Shown here: positions 36,024 through 46,000 of the stretch, piece by piece
Numbering within the stretch: the stretch's first letter is position 1
Layout of the letters: every line of letters starts with the position of its first letter
From: Bacillota bacterium
GTDB taxonomy: Bacteria; Bacillota; Clostridia; TANB77; CAG-465
Direction: 5' to 3'
Length of the DNA stretch: 64,000 nucleotides
NCBI GenBank assembly: GCA_023460515.1
Contig: JAEWPS010000038.1
Coordinates: 124,001-188,000, forward strand
The notes under the pieces: model-generated
Told to the model about the DNA's origin: nothing
Seen by the model: the letters and a program-made list of their open reading frames with translations, nothing else
The model's database searches: none
Translations under genes and position numbers: made by a program

Positions 36024-38375
36024 TTATTTAGAATTTTTAAAATCTTCCAAAATCAACTTTTCATAATCGTCTAACCATTCAACCTCAATAATATTACAAG
36101 TTGATACTTCTAAATTGTTATTTATTATTTTATCTATCATATCTCTAGGTAATCCATAATCGTATAGGTCCATATACTTTTCATCTATTCCCATTGTCTC
36201 AAATTTATTAATTATTTCTACTATATCCATTTCTTCAACATCAGCAATTATATAATTATCTTTTATGTCATTATTTTGTATATAGAATTTAAACATTGTT
36301 ATAAATAAAGAGATATAATATGGGATTTTATATTCAATTATATTTGAAATAAATTTAAATGTTTCATCATATATTCTATCATATTTAATATTAAAACTTT
36401 TGTCATAATATTTCTTAAATTCCCAAGTATCCCTAAATAAGCTATTACCAATTTTTTTTCTTTTTGTCTCTATTTTATTTTTTCTTATTGCTAATATTTT
36501 TTTAATATTCTCGCCTAATTGTTCTATATATAAACTTCCCCATGTAAAATAGCCATTTTTGCTGAAAGCGCTAATCCCAAAATTCTTATTTTCTAATGGT
36601 ATCAAACTATCTATAATTGTAAACATCTTTGTTAATCCGTCTTCTATTTCTTCTTTATTTTCCGATAAACTTTTTTTAATTATATCTTTAATTACATTTA
36701 TATCTTCACATATTAGAAAATAATTGTATAATTTTAATTTCCACAGAATCGGGGCTGAAATTGCAATTTTATCTATATTAGTAGATTGTAAATTTATACT
36801 TGCTTTATATTCCTGTATTATTTGTTTTTTCATTTTTTCTTTGCTATTTAAGTATTCTTCGTCTATCATATCTATTTCATAATCATCTCTAATTATATTT
36901 TCTATACTTCTAGTATAATTAGGATAAGATATAGATACACCTAGTTCTTTGGCGTTTTTTATTTTTTCATGAACTTTAGTATTTATAACATATATATTAC
37001 CTATTGAACTTTTTCCAAATCTTCCTGCCCTACCAGATATATTTAGTAATGTCATGTCATTTAATTTTATTGTTTTAGCAGTCGTTGCACTAGTAATAAT
37101 AATATTTTCCGCACAGGAATTTACTCCTTCGATAAAAGCAGTAGTAACTATTAAACATTTTATAACTTTTCTATCAAATAAATCTATTATTTCTTTCTTA
37201 ACGTATCTTGGCATTGGTGATATATATATACCTATTCCTTTTTTTAAAGCTTCTACTACATACCATTCATCAAAACCTGATATTTTATAATTATCATTTA
37301 AATGCTTTATAAATTTTTCATATCTTGGATCACTATTATTGCTTAAATATTGAATATTTTCATTTTTTATTTCATTTAATATCTCTACAGCTACTCCAGG
37401 ATATGATACATATACTACATTACTTTTCCCTTGTAATAGTTTCAGTATATTTTTAACCTTATTAGCAATTGTATTGTAATCTTTTTTATTTAACATTCCA
37501 TCTTCAATTCTAAAATTTTGTTTAAAGTTTTTTGCTGTACTTAAATCTATAATATTATGTTTTACATAATTTGTTTTTCTATTAACTTCATTAATAGAAA
37601 ATTTCTTAATGAATTTAATCATAGACTCTTCTTTTTCATATGTATATGGAGATAATAATATAGTTTTTTCATTTTCTTTAATCACTATATCTAAAACTTT
37701 TCTAAATTTCAATGCTCTGTTTTCTACTACACTTCCTTCATTTTCGCCATCATTTTCGATTTTATATGTTTCATCCATAACTAAAACATTTATATTTGAT
37801 AGACCATTATATTCATAATAAGTTATAAATTTTTCAGGTGTAAGAATTCTTATGCACCTATTACTATTTCTTAATATATTTATAGTTATATAATAGCCTA
37901 AATCATTTTCTTTATTAAGTTTTAATAATTTTAAATATAATTCCTCAATTAAAGATTTTGTAGGTATAATAAATATTATATTATTTAATTCTTTATTATT
38001 CTGTAAAATATATTCGATTACTAAACTAGTCTTTCCAAAAGAAGTTGGTGCTGACAAAAAAGTTTTATTGTTTTCTTTAAATTCAGTTGCAATAGATAGT
38101 TGTTCATTATTTAAATATTCTAAATACTTACCTCTATAAGAATCGCTTCTTATGCAAACAGATTCATCGTCAATTTTATTGCTTATATCGATATTATTAA
38201 TATATTTAATAAAACCATACAATTGAAAACTATCAATAATTATATATATAATGTCTTCATATTTATTCTTATATTCTTCATCTGCTAGAATATCACAAAG
38301 TATATTTACAGCTCCTTGTTTATCATCGTTTAACACACATCTATTTATTTTTTCTAATATATCAATTCTATTCAT
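36024..38375 (-). CDS. hamB: Hachiman anti-phage helicase HamB
   Basis: 783 residues of a superfamily II helicase: Walker A in FLSAPTSFGKTS (about 106-117), motif II as MDETYK (200-205), a region VVTTAFIEGVNSC before motif V/VI, and motif VI NISGRAGRFGKS. The APTSFGK and DExYK variants are typical of HamB. Its start overlaps the end of hamA by four bases. In described Hachiman systems HamB holds the HamA nuclease in check and frees it when it translocates on damaged or invading DNA. Confidence 0.85.
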   Translation of the reverse strand: MNRIDILEKINRCVLNDDKQGAVNILCDILADEEYKNKYEDIIYIIIDSFQLYGFIKYINNIDISNKIDDESVCIRSDSYRGKYLEYLNNEQLSIATEFKENNKTFLSAPTSFGKTSLVIEYILQNNKELNNIIFIIPTKSLIEELYLKLLKLNKENDLGYYITINILRNSNRCIRILTPEKFITYYEYNGLSNINVLVMDETYKIENDGENEGSVVENRALKFRKVLDIVIKENEKTILLSPYTYEKEESMIKFIKKFSINEVNRKTNYVKHNIIDLSTAKNFKQNFRIEDGMLNKKDYNTIANKVKNILKLLQGKSNVVYVSYPGVAVEILNEIKNENIQYLSNNSDPRYEKFIKHLNDNYKISGFDEWYVVEALKKGIGIYISPMPRYVKKEIIDLFDRKVIKCLIVTTAFIEGVNSCAENIIITSATTAKTIKLNDMTLLNISGRAGRFGKSSIGNIYVINTKVHEKIKNAKELGVSISYPNYTRSIENIIRDDYEIDMIDEEYLNSKEKMKKQIIQEYKASINLQSTNIDKIAISAPILWKLKLYNYFLICEDINVIKDIIKKSLSENKEEIEDGLTKMFTIIDSLIPLENKNFGISAFSKNGYFTWGSLYIEQLGENIKKILAIRKNKIETKRKKIGNSLFRDTWEFKKYYDKSFNIKYDRIYDETFKFISNIIEYKIPYYISLFITMFKFYIQNNDIKDNYIIADVEEMDIVEIINKFETMGIDEKYMDLYDYGLPRDMIDKIINNNLEVSTCNIIEVEWLDDYEKLILEDFKNSK

Positions 38376-39301
38376 ACTAAGCCTTCTTCCATTTTATTTT
38401 TTATTGTCATGGAAGTATTAAATGTCGGTATGAATACTATCTCAACATCATATTTGGCCAAACCTATATCTATTATTTTATATTTAAATTCAGTAATTAT
38501 TTCTTCTATATTCTTTTTAAAATCATCAATATTTCTTTTTGTGTTTTGTTGAAAAACGGCAAAGAATACAAATTTAATTTTTCCATTAATTTCGTTTATT
38601 GATTGAATAAAACTTTTATCTTCAGTACACATTTTTTTATTTAATTTATTAACAATATTGTTTAATTCAGTATTTCTATATGATTTTACAGCATCATTAT
38701 TTCCCAATATAAATTGTCCAAAATTATTTATTTCCTTAGCTTTTATATGAATAGCTATATCCTCAATTAATTTAGTTTTTGCATTAAAACAATCAGCTAC
38801 AAATTTTGATTCTGAAAATATAACTTCTAATTCTTTATCGTGAAAATTACATACTGCTATATCTATACCTTTAGCTTCTTCGTTTGATTTATAGTTTTTT
38901 CTAGATAAATATGCAAGAAAAGGATTATTACTTAAAACGTTAATTAAATGAAAATGATTTAATAGTTCTCCAAACATACCATTGGTTCCTGTTGTTCTAT
39001 GAACTATGTTTTGATTTGTTAAATCATATAACTTTTTTGCTTCTCTTTTTAATAAATCGGTTAATTCTAGATTGCACATAGTATCATTTATATTTAAAAA
39101 ATTTATTCTATCCATATTCTGTACATAGTAGGGCAAGTATGCTTGATATACTATTTTAAAATTTTCTAATTCTTGTTGTGTACTAAAATTATATAAATAT
39201 ACTTTTATGTTCTTATTGTCATCCAAATTAGTTTCATTTACAAATATTAAAGGAGCACAAAATTCTTCATAATATCTTTTTAATATTTCATTATTAGTCA
39301 T
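38372..39301 (-). CDS. hamA: Hachiman effector nuclease HamA (DUF1837)
   Basis: 309 residues. The DUF1837 core shows FGELLNHFHL (Glu112), GIDIAV (Asp147) and the E-x-K signature in IFSESKFVAD (Glu164, Lys166), a PD-(D/E)XK-type nuclease site. RBS AAGGAGG. Order hamA then hamB with a four-base overlap is the known Hachiman arrangement. Expected to degrade DNA indiscriminately when released by HamB, causing abortive infection. All expected catalytic residues are present, so the system looks intact. Confidence 0.85.
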   Translation of the reverse strand: MTNNEILKRYYEEFCAPLIFVNETNLDDNKNIKVYLYNFSTQQELENFKIVYQAYLPYYVQNMDRINFLNINDTMCNLELTDLLKREAKKLYDLTNQNIVHRTTGTNGMFGELLNHFHLINVLSNNPFLAYLSRKNYKSNEEAKGIDIAVCNFHDKELEVIFSESKFVADCFNAKTKLIEDIAIHIKAKEINNFGQFILGNNDAVKSYRNTELNNIVNKLNKKMCTEDKSFIQSINEINGKIKFVFFAVFQQNTKRNIDDFKKNIEEIITEFKYKIIDIGLAKYDVEIVFIPTFNTSMTIKNKMEEGLV

Positions 39302-39382
39302 TTTTACTCCTCCTTTTTTATAAAATATTTATAATATAACGCTTAAATCTTTTTTACAACATCTACAAATACTAGTATTTTT

Positions 39383-39757
39383 CTATATCAAATTAGCACT
39401 CATTAATTCCGCCTGTTTTATAACTGTATCTACTGCACCATCAGGCTTGCTCTGGTGGATATTGAAACTTTCTAAGTAGCCTCTTTACAACTTTTCTCAT
39501 ATATGCTCTAGCCGATTCTTTTTTATCCCAGTCCACTGTTCTGCTATTTTAAACTGTTTGAGTAAGTTCATGTGCAAGTTCAATTAATACTTCATCATGC
39601 ATTTCTAAAACCACATTAATATCTTTTACTAAAGCATTATAAAAAGCATAATCTTCTGTAGTAAGTCCTTTTTCTTCACCTTCATTATGTGACTCTATAA
39701 TTTCATTAGATAATTTTAATAGTTTTATATAAACACAATAAATATCTGAAAAATCTA
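39383..39757 (-). pseudogene. Relic of the 3' end of a type I restriction gene hsdR
   Basis: Minus-strand conceptual translation gives KLSNEIIESHNEGEEKGL, then YAFYNALVKDINVVLEMHDE, ELAHELTQTV, an in-frame TAG-type stop (TAA), SRTVDWDKKESARAYMRK, VVKRLLRKFQYPPEQA, a frameshift, and DGAVDTVIKQAELMSANLI. This matches the conserved HsdR C-terminus (TVDW...ESxRA...RLLRKxxYPP). No hsdM or hsdS remains. It abuts the stop of the DUF2075 gene, so a type I system once stood here. Confidence 0.8.
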
Positions 39758-39762
39758 ATTAT

Positions 39763-41736
39763 TTATATGTCAAATCTATAATTTTTCACATCATCTGCGA
39801 CACTTAAACAATTAGATTTATCTTCTCCTGATAAATCATATAAAAATCTTTCTTTGTTTTCTATCCTTAATTTTAAATATTCTGCTAATTTTTTATCTTC
39901 ACAATAAACATAGCATCCCTTTTGACCTCTTGTCATTAATGTTCTATATGTATTCTTTATTATTTCATCTGCTAATTTTAATGCTTTATCAGAATTTTCT
40001 TTATACATTTTTTTAATACCTTTTAAAGAACCATCTGTTTTGGCTCTTTTATTAAAATCGGTCACAACTTGTCCGTTTTCATATCTTAAATCATTTCCAA
40101 TTATAACTCCCACATAGTCAAACTCTAATCCTTGAGAAGTATGGATACAACCAATTTCATTTACAGATTCTTTATCTATTGCCCATGTAGTTGAATTTTC
40201 TAAATTCCAACTCATATTAAAATTATATTCTGGTATTTGTATATCAAAAGTATTAGAATCATTTTTGCTTCCAGTTATCCAATTCCAACAATACCCTGCA
40301 ACTATTCTTGCTTTATTATTTATTTCATTTTTTTCATATATAATTTTTCTTAATTCATTAGGGTCATCAAAAATTTGTATTTCATATTCTAAATCAAATA
40401 TATCATTGGCTGTCTTTCTAATTTGTAATACATCATCAATCCAAGCTAAATATCCATTAGATCCATTACATCTAAATTGCGACTCCAATTTCATTATATT
40501 TATTTCTGCATTTTCTTTTTCGGCAAGTTCTATAATTGATTTTATATCTCCAATATCATTTATATGTATTTTTTGAAATTCATCAATAAAAAATATACTA
40601 AGTTTTGACGCATTTATTATTTCTTGTATCTGATTTTCACCTCTATATTGCCAAGCTCCTTTTCCTACTAATCTATGAGCCTCATCTACTATTAGTATAT
40701 CAAATTCATTCTTTTGACACTGATAAAATATTCCTGTACCTTTAAATAAATTATTTATTTGTGCTTGTTTTAAATTACCTTTTCTTAATTTCTTTGAATA
40801 TACATTCCTTGGAGCGGAATTTTTTGTTACATAGAAGCAATTCATTGATTTATTTAACAAATCTGATAGTAAATTTATTGCAAGAACTGACTTTCCTGTT
40901 CCGGGTCCACCGTCAACAATTAAAACCCTTTTCTTACTATCAGAGTACGAAAGTTTAGCTAGTCTTTTAGCTTCCTCATACACAACTTTTTGCTCATCTA
41001 TCATTATAAATTCTTGATTACCATCTAACATGCTTTTAATGGAATCTTGCAATGCTTTAGAGGGCCTAATTTTACCATTATCAATATCATATAGTGTCTT
41101 TCCATTATCACCATATTTTATATACTTTGATATGAACGTTGCTAGTTTTTTAGCATCCCCACTTATAAATACAGGAGCTTTTTCAATATAATATTCATAT
41201 AATTTATTAGTTAAAGGATCGGGATTTTTTTCTTTATAATTATGTAGATATGCACAAGGAAACAATAATATTTTATTGTCTTGTACACTAGTGTTATAGT
41301 TTTGTATAGTTGTTGAATATGACCAAGCTTGATATGAAGGATGTGTTACTCTTCTATTAGCCTGTCCAACATATGTTTCAACATGCGGTTCAACTATATC
41401 TTCTAATTCTTCAACAACATTCAAAGTTTCCCATTGTTTCAATTCTATTATAATAGCAGATTGTTTTCTATTTGCATCCTCTCCTGTTATAATAAAATCA
41501 ACTCTCTTAGAAGTATTTGGTATTTTATATTCAATCGCTATTCCAGAATTATCTGGAATTAATTTTGAATCTAACACATTCTTCATGTACTGCATAGAAT
41601 TTTTCCATGATCTTATTTCATTTATAGAGGTACTTTTACCGTACTTTTCTTGAAACTTTTTATATATTCTATCTACTATAATATCATCAGTAACATCATT
41701 TAAAAAATCTAATTTTATTGCTTCATAAACTATCAT
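39763..41736 (-). CDS. Nuclease-helicase with DUF2075 ATPase domain
   Basis: 657 residues. The N-terminal domain (about 40-130) has a PD-(D/E)XK pattern: Glu69 in IAIEYKIP, Asp80 in RVDFII, and Glu98-x-Lys100 in IIIELKQW. The helicase domain has Walker A DGGPGTGKS (275-283), motif II DEAH (351-354), EFQKIH, SQFRC, IHTSQGLEFDYVGV and a C-terminal TYRTLMTRGQKGCYVYC, all SF1/DUF2075 features. It starts nine bases after a MazG-like gene. Inferred: a two-gene defence module coupling nucleotide hydrolysis with DNA cutting or unwinding; not a system I can name. Confidence 0.8.
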   Translation of the reverse strand: MIVYEAIKLDFLNDVTDDIIVDRIYKKFQEKYGKSTSINEIRSWKNSMQYMKNVLDSKLIPDNSGIAIEYKIPNTSKRVDFIITGEDANRKQSAIIIELKQWETLNVVEELEDIVEPHVETYVGQANRRVTHPSYQAWSYSTTIQNYNTSVQDNKILLFPCAYLHNYKEKNPDPLTNKLYEYYIEKAPVFISGDAKKLATFISKYIKYGDNGKTLYDIDNGKIRPSKALQDSIKSMLDGNQEFIMIDEQKVVYEEAKRLAKLSYSDSKKRVLIVDGGPGTGKSVLAINLLSDLLNKSMNCFYVTKNSAPRNVYSKKLRKGNLKQAQINNLFKGTGIFYQCQKNEFDILIVDEAHRLVGKGAWQYRGENQIQEIINASKLSIFFIDEFQKIHINDIGDIKSIIELAEKENAEINIMKLESQFRCNGSNGYLAWIDDVLQIRKTANDIFDLEYEIQIFDDPNELRKIIYEKNEINNKARIVAGYCWNWITGSKNDSNTFDIQIPEYNFNMSWNLENSTTWAIDKESVNEIGCIHTSQGLEFDYVGVIIGNDLRYENGQVVTDFNKRAKTDGSLKGIKKMYKENSDKALKLADEIIKNTYRTLMTRGQKGCYVYCEDKKLAEYLKLRIENKERFLYDLSGEDKSNCLSVADDVKNYRFDI

Positions 41737-41745
41737 TCTACACCT

Positions 41746-42108
41746 CTATTTTAAATCTTTATACTTTTCATTACATCCTTTGGCTTTCTCTATTGGATAT
41801 TTCAATTCATTTAATGCTAACTTTCTTTTTAGTTCTGTAGATAAATCTATATTATTCATTTGTGCAAATCGAATTACAAAATATAACACATCTGCTAATT
41901 CATCTGTTACTTGTACTCTTTTTTCACCACTCATTATTTTACTTATTTGTTCTTCATCCTTAAATCTAAACAAATCTAATAACTCTCCAGATTCTGTTGA
42001 TATGCCTATTGCTAAATCTTTTGGATTATGAAATTGTGCCCAATCTCTGTCGTCACAAAATTTACCAATTATATCTTTCAACATTTCAATTGTGTATTTT
42101 TTATCCAT
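41746..42108 (-). CDS. MazG-like nucleotide pyrophosphohydrolase
   Basis: 120 residues, all-alpha NTP-PPase of the small MazG-like/RS21-C6 group: the metal-binding ExxE sits in STESGELLDLF and the ExxD in DELADVLYFVIRF. W in RDWAQFHNP precedes as in dCTPase-like members. It would hydrolyse (d)NTPs to monophosphates in the cytosol. First gene of the pair with the DUF2075 nuclease-helicase, so its role may be to deplete or sanitise dNTPs during infection. Confidence 0.88.
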   Translation of the reverse strand: MDKKYTIEMLKDIIGKFCDDRDWAQFHNPKDLAIGISTESGELLDLFRFKDEEQISKIMSGEKRVQVTDELADVLYFVIRFAQMNNIDLSTELKRKLALNELKYPIEKAKGCNEKYKDLK

Positions 42109-42229
42109 TTATATTTCCTCCAATAATTATTCTTATAATTTCTTATGTAATTTTACCACTTTATAATTCAAAAATCAATTAATCATTAAAGTTTTGTTAT
42201 ATTATATATAAATTTGTAAATTTTTAGTA

Positions 42230-43027
42230 GATATTTTATTACATGCCTCTTTAAAACAAGCCGTTATAATCAATTTAATCGTTAAAAGTCCTTGTCTTGG
42301 TGTTACGATACCAAAATACAAAACAAACCCCTCTATCCCTTCCTCAGCCTTCACATTGGAGCAACAAAAACTAATAATACAATATGCACATTTATCTAGA
42401 GCTAAAAATGAGATATTACTTGCACTATATACAGGCATGAGAGTTGGTGAAATTATCTCATTATATGTATCATATATAGACTTTAAAAACAGAACAATAA
42501 ATGTTAACAAAAACTGTTTGAGTTATACAGACTTTGATGCGGAGGTTGGAAGTAAAAACAAAAATGAAATATCTACAACTAAAACAAATTCATCCACTAG
42601 GATGGTACCATTTATATCTGATAAAGTTGAAGAATTATTAAGAGATCAAATACAAATCGTTGAAGATAATAAAAGAAAATTTGGTAAATGCTATAGCAAG
42701 AAATCTCAGTTACTATTTGCAAATGAAAAAGGTGAACTTAAATCTACATCTAGTGTTTCAGCATGTTTCAATAGACTGTGTGAAGTTATAAACTAAATTG
42801 AAAATAAAAATGTTAAACCTACAAGTAAAAAATATATTAAAGTGTTTGATAAACATAATTTCCATATGATTAGACATACATTTACTACTAGATGTCTAGA
42901 AGCTGGAATGAACATAAAAGTTGTATCTAAATTATTAGGTCATTCAAAAATACAATTAACCCTAGATAATTACTCTCATGTACTTGAACAATTTCAAGAT
43001 GAGGAAATATCTAGGGTTACAGATTAA
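42230..43027 (+). pseudogene. Tyrosine integrase relic (Tn916/phage type) with in-frame stop
   Basis: Plus-strand reading frame gives LKQAVIINLIVKSPCLGVT, IPKYKTNPSIPSSAFTLEQQ and LALYTGMRVGEIISLY, then TAA at 42794-42796, and in the same frame IENKN, HNFHMIRHTFTTRCLEAG, LLGHSKIQLTLDNYSHVL and a stop at 43025-43027. The catalytic Arg (GMRVGE), HxxR, GH and Tyr (DNYSHV) are all still present. The N-terminal arm-binding domain has no start codon in frame, so the gene is truncated as well as interrupted. Confidence 0.88.
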
Positions 43028-43036
43028 TTTAAGGAT

Positions 43037-43062
43037 AAAGAGCTGTTTTAGGACGGCTTTTT
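43037..43062 (+). terminator. Terminator after the integrase relic
   Basis: AAAGAGCTGT/ACGGCTTTTT with a six-base loop and a U tract, the usual small terminator after such integrases. Confidence 0.6.
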
Positions 43063-43095
43063 GTTTTATAAATATATTATAACTAATGTACTATA

Positions 43096-46000
43096 TTAAT
43101 TATGAGTGTACTTACAATATGGATATTTTGAACAACCATAAAAAGTACCATATCTACCTGTTCTTTTTATCATTCTTGAACCACATTTTGGACAACTAAA
43201 TTTATTCTCAATTAATTGTTTTGAAGATTTAGTTTTATCAGTAACACTTTTACAACTTATACAAATTTTGCCTTGTCCGCTAATCAAGTTACTATCTTTG
43301 AAATCATTAATATCTCTTATGTTCTTACATTTTGGACACTCTTTTTTATTTCCATTATCTAATTCAGTAGCAACCTGTTTTATCTTATCTGCAAATGTTT
43401 CCGAACTATTTATTTCAGTTTCTAAAACTTCATTTATTCTAGCATCGAATGTTTCTATTGGATTATTACCTATATTAAATTTATTAATTCTTAAAAATTT
43501 ATATCCATAACTTTCTAAAACTTTTTGTCTATAGATATCTTCTTCTTTATAATAATCATTATAATTTGCTACGTTTACATTAAGTAATTCTTCAAAATGT
43601 TCTTTAAAGCCATCATATTCAATTATAATCTTAAGTTCTTTTGTTTTTTTATATATTAATAAAAAATCAACACAGTATAAAGGATGGATATAATTATTAT
43701 CTAATTGTTTTAAATATTTGCCTAATTCAAATTGTGGCAAAAACTCAACATATTGATTATTATTTTTCCAAAATTCAGTTTGGTAAAACCAATTTAAAAC
43801 TAACGGTTCCATTTTAGATTTTTTGTCAACTTCTGAAACATCTTTTTCTTTCTTTGCTATTTCAATAATACTATTATAGTGCTGTAAGGCTTTGCCAATT
43901 TCTCCCTTGAAATCTTCTATTGGTTTACTTAAAACAAAATGTATACATTCTTTTGAACGACTAAAGCCAACATTCAAACGCTGTGCTTTTATTTTTGAGT
44001 CTTCTTCCAAATCCATCTCACTAAAATCTTTTGCAAATACTCCCCAAAGACTATCTGCCGCAGGATTAGCAACCATTGAATAAAATATTATATCTCGTTC
44101 TTCACCTTGACAAGTATCAAATGTCATAATTTTTAAATTTAATTTATCATCTAAATAGCTTCTACATGAAAGTTTATCTATTTCGTTTTTTATTAATCTT
44201 TGTTGATTTGTATGTGGAGTTATTATTCCAATACTACTACTACTTTCTTGCTCGACTAATTTTAATAGTTCATTTATTATAAATTTAACTTCAAGCATGT
44301 TTGATTTTGGTATTAATTCTTCTTTACCGTCATGTTCAATATAAGAAAATTTAATAACTTCATCAATACTTTTTCCTCTAATTTTCATAACTTGTAATCC
44401 ATTACCATAAAAATACTTATTAGAATAAGAGATTATTTCCTTATACCCTCTAAAATACTTATATAACATTGTATCATAATTTGCAATATATTCTATGAAT
44501 TCGAGTATAGAGGACCTAATATTAAACTTGTCTAATTTTAACTGATATGCAGAATTATAAAAGGATGTTTTTCTATAGCTTTCATTAATTATTGAAAGAT
44601 ACTCATTATTTATATCTGTTTTGGCTTGATTAGATTTAACATTAGAAAATTGTTTTTTATCTCCTAAAACTAATACTTTTTTTGCTCTTAATAACGCAGG
44701 TAACGATTGTGCGATGCTGACCTGTGAAGCTTCATCTATTATAACTAAATCAAACATTTTAGATTCTAGGGGTATATATTCTGCATAATCTCTAATACCT
44801 GCCAAAATGCATGGAAACGCATATTTTAACTTTTCAAATTCTTCTTTTGGAAACTTTTGTTTCTTTTGAATAATTTCTTTGATCAACTTTGCGGTTGATC
44901 TGCTTTTTTCATTAAATTCAATAACTCTACTATCCAAAATATTTGCCGTTTTAAACGTTACAAGATTTTCCAAAGAACTTTTATAGCTATGATATTTTGA
45001 TATTGGTATATCAGAAAAGTCTGTTGTAATAGTATTTTTTAATGTTAAATATCTTATAAGTTCATTATAATCTTTATCAATTCTATTTTCATATTCTTTA
45101 TCGATTTTTTTTAAATCTTTAAAATTTAGCTTTTCAAAGTTTTTTTCATAGTACATTATTTTTTCTTTAAGATCTTTTATAACATTTACAAAGTTTACTA
45201 ATTTTTGAACATCTTCCGTATTAAATTTTATTATAATAAGCTTTTGAAATATTTTTAAAAAATTATCTCCATAGCTTGAGTTTTCATTTAAGATGTTATC
45301 AATTATTTTTTGTTGAAATTCTAAATTTTTTATATCATGTTTTAAATCTACAAATTTGTGATTCGGAAATGTTTTTTCTAATTTACAGCGTATAGATTGA
45401 ATTTTATTTTTATTAAATAAGAATCCAAATAATTTACTCTCTTGTTCATTATATTCATTTATAATTTCCTTAATAATAATATTTTTTTCTATACTTAACT
45501 CTTCGTAATTACAAAATAGCAATTCTAAATTTTCATATTTATATTTATTGGATTTTATACATTCATTAAACATCTCAGATATTTTACTTAATTCAATTAA
45601 ATCATCATATCCAGCTATAACATTATTTTCAAGTTCGAATAATTTCACATAATTATCAATCATATTATAATTTTCAACTTTTTTAATATTTTCAATAATT
45701 TGCAAAATCTCAAAAAAATCTTCTTGATAACTTTCTTTTTCTAATAATTCTTCAACACAAAATTTACTTTCTAAATTAGAAATGTTATTTTCTAATACTT
45801 CTAATTCCATTATATCTTCAACTTTTATTTTATCATAAGCTAAGTTCTCATAATCAAGATCTGATTTAATAGAATTAGCATATTTTTTAATATTTCTTTC
45901 TATTTCAGAAATATTATTTTTAACAGTTTTATAATGATTTTTAATTTTATCAAGTGAAGTTTGAGATAATATTTGTGAATATGTATTTCCTGTTTTACCA

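Noticed and set aside
42202..42510. Minus-strand open frame of 102 codons over the integrase relic
   Set aside because: It is a shadow: the plus-strand frame shows integrase motifs on both sides.
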